The position numbers were made by a program, and so were the translations under genes. The notes beneath the pieces are model-generated. The model made no database searches and was not told the DNA's origin. It saw only the letters and a list, made by a program, of their open reading frames with translations. From the NCBI GenBank assembly GCA_018241225.1, contig JAFEEG010000025.1, forward strand, positions 1 to 64,000: a stretch of DNA of 64,000 nt, written 5' to 3'. This stretch comes from Pseudomonadota bacterium. Lineage in GTDB: Bacteria; Pseudomonadota; Gammaproteobacteria; Burkholderiales; Burkholderiaceae_C. Shown here in pieces: positions 60,625 through 64,000 of this stretch (position 1 is the first letter of the stretch; each line of letters begins with the position of its first letter).

Positions 60625-60860
60625 GCAGCTCTCCAGGTCAAGGCCTTCACGGCGCGCATCTGTGCGTCCTCGAACGCGGTGATGGCCAGCGCCGCGTGGC
60701 GGGCCTGTTCGGGGCTGTTGGCGCTCGCGCGCAGATCGTTCATCTGGTCGATCAGCGCCGCGCAGCGCGCCTTGCACCAGTGCGCGCCCTGGTCGCCGCT
60801 GGGGTTGAAGTCCAGACCAACGGCTTTTTCGCCGAAGGACTGCTTGCGTTGTTCGCTCAT
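60621..60860 (-). CDS. small helical protein, candidate Acb2/Tad1-like hairpin (anti-CBASS/Thoeris)
   Basis: 79 residues, two predicted helices: FGEKAVGLDFNPSGD, then CAALIDQMNDLRASANSPEQ and AALAITAFEDAQMRAVKALT. The FGEKxVGxxFNPSG start and a final AQMxAVKAxTW pattern resemble phage proteins I recall as Acb2/Tad1-type hairpin proteins, which soak up cyclic-nucleotide or gcADPR signals. I cannot confirm this by search. It overlaps the RyR gene by four bases, which couples their translation. Confidence 0.6.
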   Translation of the reverse strand: MSEQRKQSFGEKAVGLDFNPSGDQGAHWCKARCAALIDQMNDLRASANSPEQARHAALAITAFEDAQMRAVKALTWRAA

Positions 60861-60872
60861 GTTTGTGGCTCC

Positions 60873-61172
60873 TCAGATCTCGAGGCAGCCGCTCGCGGTC
60901 GCCACGATGGACGTAAGGATGGCCACACGCGCCTCCATGTTGCCCAGGCTCTGACCGAGCGCCGATGAGCAGATAGGCGGACCGTCCTTGGCCTTCTCGC
61001 CCTGCGGTGGGTTGGGACGGCGCACGGCGACGGTCGCGTCCAGGTAGCGCATCACGGTCGATTCGAGGTTGTCCAAAGCGAAGCTCATTTCGGACAGACG
61101 GGTAGAGATCTCGCCGATGCGCACATCGGAAGTGGCGTCGCGCGCCTGGCAGGCGGCGTAGTTCGCGTTCAT
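60873..61172 (-). CDS. small helical protein, unknown function
   Basis: 99 residues with a probable amphipathic helix or coiled coil (IGEISTRLSEMSFALDNLES) and a Pro/Gly-rich linker (RRPNPPQGEKAKDG), then a second helix. No domain is recognised. It lies between the 55-residue gene and the hairpin gene, within the accessory run between scaffold and capsid, where phages often store small host-interaction genes. Confidence 0.55.
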   Translation of the reverse strand: MNANYAACQARDATSDVRIGEISTRLSEMSFALDNLESTVMRYLDATVAVRRPNPPQGEKAKDGPPICSSALGQSLGNMEARVAILTSIVATASGCLEI

Positions 61173-61175
61173 GGT

Positions 61176-61343
61176 TCAGTCCTTGGTTTCGAGTGGTGGG
61201 TAGTCCGCGACTCGCGCCGCTTCAACGTCTTGGGGAGAAACGCCGTGGTGATCCACGTCGACCAGGCGCGCGACGACCTTGCGGCCCTCGAGCACCGTGT
61301 AGCTGCAGCCCTCAATGAGGACCAGGCGAAGGGGCGGCTTCAC
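61176..61343 (-). CDS. 55-residue protein, unknown function
   Basis: A small gene starting at GTG 61343, which overlaps the scaffold stop by four bases (GTGA), and ending three bases before the 99-residue gene's ATG. It encodes LRLVLIEGCSYTVLEGRKVV, then DVDHHGVSPQDVEAARVAD and an acidic end. It fills an otherwise empty gap with continuous coding frame and overlaps, which supports it. Function unknown. Confidence 0.5.
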   Translation of the reverse strand: MKPPLRLVLIEGCSYTVLEGRKVVARLVDVDHHGVSPQDVEAARVADYPPLETKD

Positions 61344-62422
61344 GCAATCACGTCGCCGCGCATGCGGGCGAGCACCTTCTCATCGAGCTTGGAGAACTCC
61401 TCGTGGTTCAGCTTGACGGCGTCCTTGGCCGTGAGCGAGCCGCCGGCCTTGTCGCTGTCCATGCCGGTCTTGGAGAGGTCCGGCGGCTGCTTGCCCTGCA
61501 CTTCCAGGTTGCGCTTGACCGCTTCCTTCTTGCGCTCCTCTTCCTTGGCCTTGGCCACGTCCGCCTTGTCCACCTTCACGTCGGTGTCCACGGCGCGCTC
61601 CTGCTTCTTCGTGGCGGCGCCCAGGATGTCCTTGGCCGCGGCCTGCAGCGCATCCGCCGGGGCGTAGCCCTCGGACTGGTACGCCTTCTTCATGCGCAGC
61701 ACCTTGTTGACGACGGTCGCGTCGTACTCGTCGCTGCCCTCGACCAGCACGGGGTAGGCTTCCTCCAGGCGGTCGACGATGTTGTCGTAGCGCACGCGCT
61801 CGTAGGCGCGCGCTTCGGCCGCCTGCGCCTTCATGTCGGCCTTCTGGTCGGCCACGTCGTTGGACAGCTTGCGGATCTGCGCCATCGTGGCGCTGGCCTT
61901 GTCCAGGTCGCCGTCCGCCAGGTGCTTGTTGTATTCCTTCTCCAGACCGGTGATCTTGTCCTCGATCTTGGAGATCTCCTCGTTCGTGGCCACCACCGCC
62001 TGGCCCTTCTTGAAGGCCTCGACCTGGCGCTCGAGCTCGGCGCGCGCGTTGCGCTCCTTTTCCAGGATCTCCTTGTGGCGCGCAAGCGGAATACGCGAGT
62101 CCTTGCGCGGCTTCTTGTCGTCGTCCTTTTCCTCTTCGGACTCGGTCTTTTCGGTCTTTTCGCCCTTCTTTTCCTCGCCCTCCTCTTCCTCTTCCTCGTC
62201 GTCGGCGAGCTTGGACTTGCCCTTGGCGTCGGCTTCGGCCTTCGCTTCCTCGGCGGCCTTGTCCGCAGCCTCCTTCGCAGCGGCTTCCTCGCGCTTCGCA
62301 GCGTCCTCGGCGTCGCTCGTGGGCGTGAAATCGTCGCCGCGATCGCCGCCCAGGTCGGCGCCGTCGTCGGCAGGGGCCATGAGGCGCGCGCGGTGCATCA
62401 ATTTCATCAGGAGGAGGCTCAT
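61340..62422 (-). CDS. capsid scaffold protein
   Basis: A 360-residue, extremely charged helical protein, as expected of a scaffold. An N-terminal Ala/Glu/Asp/Lys-rich part (residues about 30-105, including a run of acidic residues EEEEEEGEEKK) is followed by long coiled-coil helices (RHKEILEKERNARAELERQV) and a C-terminal part with a final helical hook (LNHEEFSKLDEKVLARMRGD), similar to known coat-binding ends. It follows the portal gene by 2 bases and precedes the capsid gene group. Confidence 0.78.
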   Translation of the reverse strand: MSLLLMKLMHRARLMAPADDGADLGGDRGDDFTPTSDAEDAAKREEAAAKEAADKAAEEAKAEADAKGKSKLADDEEEEEEGEEKKGEKTEKTESEEEKDDDKKPRKDSRIPLARHKEILEKERNARAELERQVEAFKKGQAVVATNEEISKIEDKITGLEKEYNKHLADGDLDKASATMAQIRKLSNDVADQKADMKAQAAEARAYERVRYDNIVDRLEEAYPVLVEGSDEYDATVVNKVLRMKKAYQSEGYAPADALQAAAKDILGAATKKQERAVDTDVKVDKADVAKAKEEERKKEAVKRNLEVQGKQPPDLSKTGMDSDKAGGSLTAKDAVKLNHEEFSKLDEKVLARMRGDVIA

Positions 62423-62424
62423 AG

Positions 62425-64000
62425 TCAGTTTCCTTGGGAGGTGGGTTGCGGTTGCGGGTTGTTGGCGGCGGCGACAGCGGCGATTCGGTCGCTGGCGGCC
62501 TTGTCGGCCTGGTCCTTGGCCTTGATCCAGGTCTCGTCCTTCTGTTTCTGGCGCTCCATGGACAACTTGGCGAAGTCCAGCTGCTTCTGGTGCTCGAATT
62601 CGCGCTCCTGGAGGTCGATGTCGGCCGCCGTCTTGGCCAGCGCAGCGCCGCCGTCGCCCTGCTCCTGCTCGATGGGCGTCATGGCGTCCTTCTGGGCCTT
62701 CACGCCCGTCTCCTGGGCCTTGGCCTGCTTCAGGACGGCGTCGGCCTCCTTCTGGCGGGTCTCGGCCTGGGTCTTGGCGACTTCGGCCTGCGCGCCGGCG
62801 GTCTGCAGCTGCTTGGCGGCCTGCGCTTCGGGCGAATTGGCCTGCGCGGCCATCTTTTCGATGATTTCCTTCTTGTCCAGCAGTCGGCTGGAGGCGATGA
62901 GCACGTCGTCGGGGAGCATGATTCCCGCCTCGCGCAGGGCCATGGCCTGCTCGAACTGGCTGTCCTCAAGCGTTTCGCGCTGCGGCACGCTGGTCACGAC
63001 CACGTCGTACTCGCCGAGGGTCAGGTCATTGACGATCAGGCCCTCGGGGGTGGGCTGGTTGATGCCCACGGTCTCACTCTCGCCGGTGATCTTGTCCTTG
63101 GTGATCGTCAGCAGGCGCGACTCCGTGTAGAACTTCTGCACCAGGCACAGGACGTTGCGCGCCAGGATGTGGTCCGAGCGCGTCAGGCTGTCCAGCGGCT
63201 TGGCCAGGTTCGTCGTGCCGGCCTGGCGCTTGGCCTGGATCGCCTTGGCGGCCACGTCCTCGCGGTCGAACCCCTGCATCGAGTCCGACACGCCCGAAAT
63301 GCCCTTGATGTGCTCCTCGGCCTTGTAGCTGGCGCGGTCCAGGCCGGTCGGGTAGGCGTTGGGGGTGATCTTTTCGAGGCCGTCGATCTCATTGACCTCG
63401 ACCACCAGGCCGGTCTCGCCGCCGCGCTGCTCCAGCTCCTGGATGGACATGTTGGTCAGCGCGCCGGCCTTGACCTTCCAGCCCGAGTTCGCCGTGGTGT
63501 TGACCACGTGCAGCTCCTGGCTCAGCACCTTGTTGAGCATCTCCTGGCTGCCCATCAGGTTCTCTACCAGGCCGATGGTCTGGCCGTGGCGGAAGTACGG
63601 GAAGAACGGGACCACCGTGAAGTGGTCGTAGGGGCTCCACTCGTCGTGCAGCACCACCGAGTCGGCAATCACGATCCAGCGGATGCGCCGCACGGGCTTC
63701 TCGATCACCTTGAAGCCGATCTTGTCGACGTAGAAGGCGATCTTGTCGCGGCTCCAGTCCTCGGGGACGGGGCGCGTGTCGCCCGTGTCCGGCACGACGA
63801 AGTGCTTCTGGCGGTCCAGCTTGCGGTACTGGCGCTCGATCAGGCGGATGTTGCGCGTCACGTTCGGGCTCGTGCCGGCCTGGTCGTAGCCGACCGTGAA
63901 GCGCTCGCCGAAGCGGTCGCGATTGGCCTCGATCGAGTCGTAGCCGTAGGGGAAGTAGCTGCCGCGATTGCGCAGGTAGTCGGCGTCCGCCCGGTTGTAG
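62425..64000 (-). CDS. portal protein, 5' end outside window (partial)
   Basis: The minus-strand frame stays open to the window edge; 524 codons plus stop are visible. It forms the dodecameric DNA gate at the capsid vertex. The seen part includes VPFFPYFRHGQTIGLVENLM, a P22/podovirus-like portal pattern, then KGISGVSDSMQGFDREDVAA, and a long, Gln/Ala/Lys-rich helical C-terminus (about the last 140 residues) that can form the portal barrel. It precedes the scaffold by 2 bases. Nucleotides 63862-64000 continue the same frame with a Tyr/Gly-rich sequence. Confidence 0.8.
   Translation of the reverse strand, partial: YNRADADYLRNRGSYFPYGYDSIEANRDRFGERFTVGYDQAGTSPNVTRNIRLIERQYRKLDRQKHFVVPDTGDTRPVPEDWSRDKIAFYVDKIGFKVIEKPVRRIRWIVIADSVVLHDEWSPYDHFTVVPFFPYFRHGQTIGLVENLMGSQEMLNKVLSQELHVVNTTANSGWKVKAGALTNMSIQELEQRGGETGLVVEVNEIDGLEKITPNAYPTGLDRASYKAEEHIKGISGVSDSMQGFDREDVAAKAIQAKRQAGTTNLAKPLDSLTRSDHILARNVLCLVQKFYTESRLLTITKDKITGESETVGINQPTPEGLIVNDLTLGEYDVVVTSVPQRETLEDSQFEQAMALREAGIMLPDDVLIASSRLLDKKEIIEKMAAQANSPEAQAAKQLQTAGAQAEVAKTQAETRQKEADAVLKQAKAQETGVKAQKDAMTPIEQEQGDGGAALAKTAADIDLQEREFEHQKQLDFAKLSMERQKQKDETWIKAKDQADKAASDRIAAVAAANNPQPQPTSQGN

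Larger units (their letters stand above)
30146..64000. mobile_element. integrated podovirus-like prophage (one end; continues beyond window)
   Basis: The element begins at the tRNA-Val fragment and holds a short plus-strand operon followed by a contiguous minus-strand virion and lysis gene block reaching the window edge inside the portal gene. It has a portal, scaffold, major capsid, fibres, lysis cassette and giant internal virion proteins, but no sheath, tape measure or tail tube, which suggests a short-tailed phage. The very large polyvalent virion protein recalls Bcep22-type Burkholderia phages, but this link is from memory. Integrase, repressor, terminase and replication genes must lie to the right. 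Confidence 0.88.

Overview
The left part of the window (about 1-30063) is high-GC chromosome of a betaproteobacterium, most likely a member of the Comamonadaceae (the Variovorax/Acidovorax group). The genus is an inference from protein sequence and gene order. The rest (about 30146 to beyond 64000) is one end of an integrated tailed phage with short-tail (podovirus-like) virion genes.

Chromosome. Minus-strand genes at 15-15284 form the canonical cluster rpsB-tsf-pyrH-frr-uppS-cdsA-dxr-rseP-bamA-ompH-lpxD-fabZ-lpxA-lpxB-rnhB-trmH. It links translation (S2, EF-Ts, ribosome recycling), UMP synthesis, isoprenoid and phospholipid precursors, outer-membrane protein assembly and lipid A synthesis. 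A hairpin terminator between rpsB and tsf probably sets their ratio. Divergent from rpsB is an amidase. It is followed by a MarR regulator and an MFS efflux pump in one operon, with a 44-bp near-perfect palindrome over the regulator's start codon. Then come a DadA-like dehydrogenase, NAD(P)HX repair enzyme nnrDE, an SDR, RNase R, tRNA-Leu(CAG), rimO, phaR, a small zinc-ribbon protein and a nuclease-helicase fusion.

Junction. At 30146-30193 lies the 3' part of a minus-strand tRNA-Val(GAC), still followed by its terminator. Its 5' half is missing. This is the expected scar of phage integration at a tRNA 3' end, so an intact tRNA-Val should lie at the far end of the prophage, outside the window.

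Prophage. A short plus-strand operon (30286-31884) holds four tandem, translationally coupled small genes that share an RRL(L/M)G ending, then two more small genes. It ends at a terminator facing the late genes. The late genes run leftward from beyond 64000: portal (cut by the window edge), scaffold, small genes including an RyR-domain protein overlapping a candidate Acb2/Tad1-type hairpin protein, major capsid protein, a second head protein, a connector, fibre proteins (LamG-like domains plus Ala/Thr/Gln repeats), a lysis cassette (two holin-like proteins, SAR endolysin, Rz with nested Rz1), more fibre/tail proteins with Asp-box motifs, and two internal virion proteins. The second of these is a 2405-residue polyvalent protein with an ADP-ribosyltransferase-like domain, an HExxH motif and a DNA-ejection-protein-like C-terminus. 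A sequence related to GATCTAAC-N-TAGAY occurs in three intergenic gaps ahead of late genes and may be a phage regulatory element.

No integrase, repressor, terminase, replication gene, CRISPR array or insertion sequence is visible. The first four are presumably in the unseen part of the prophage.
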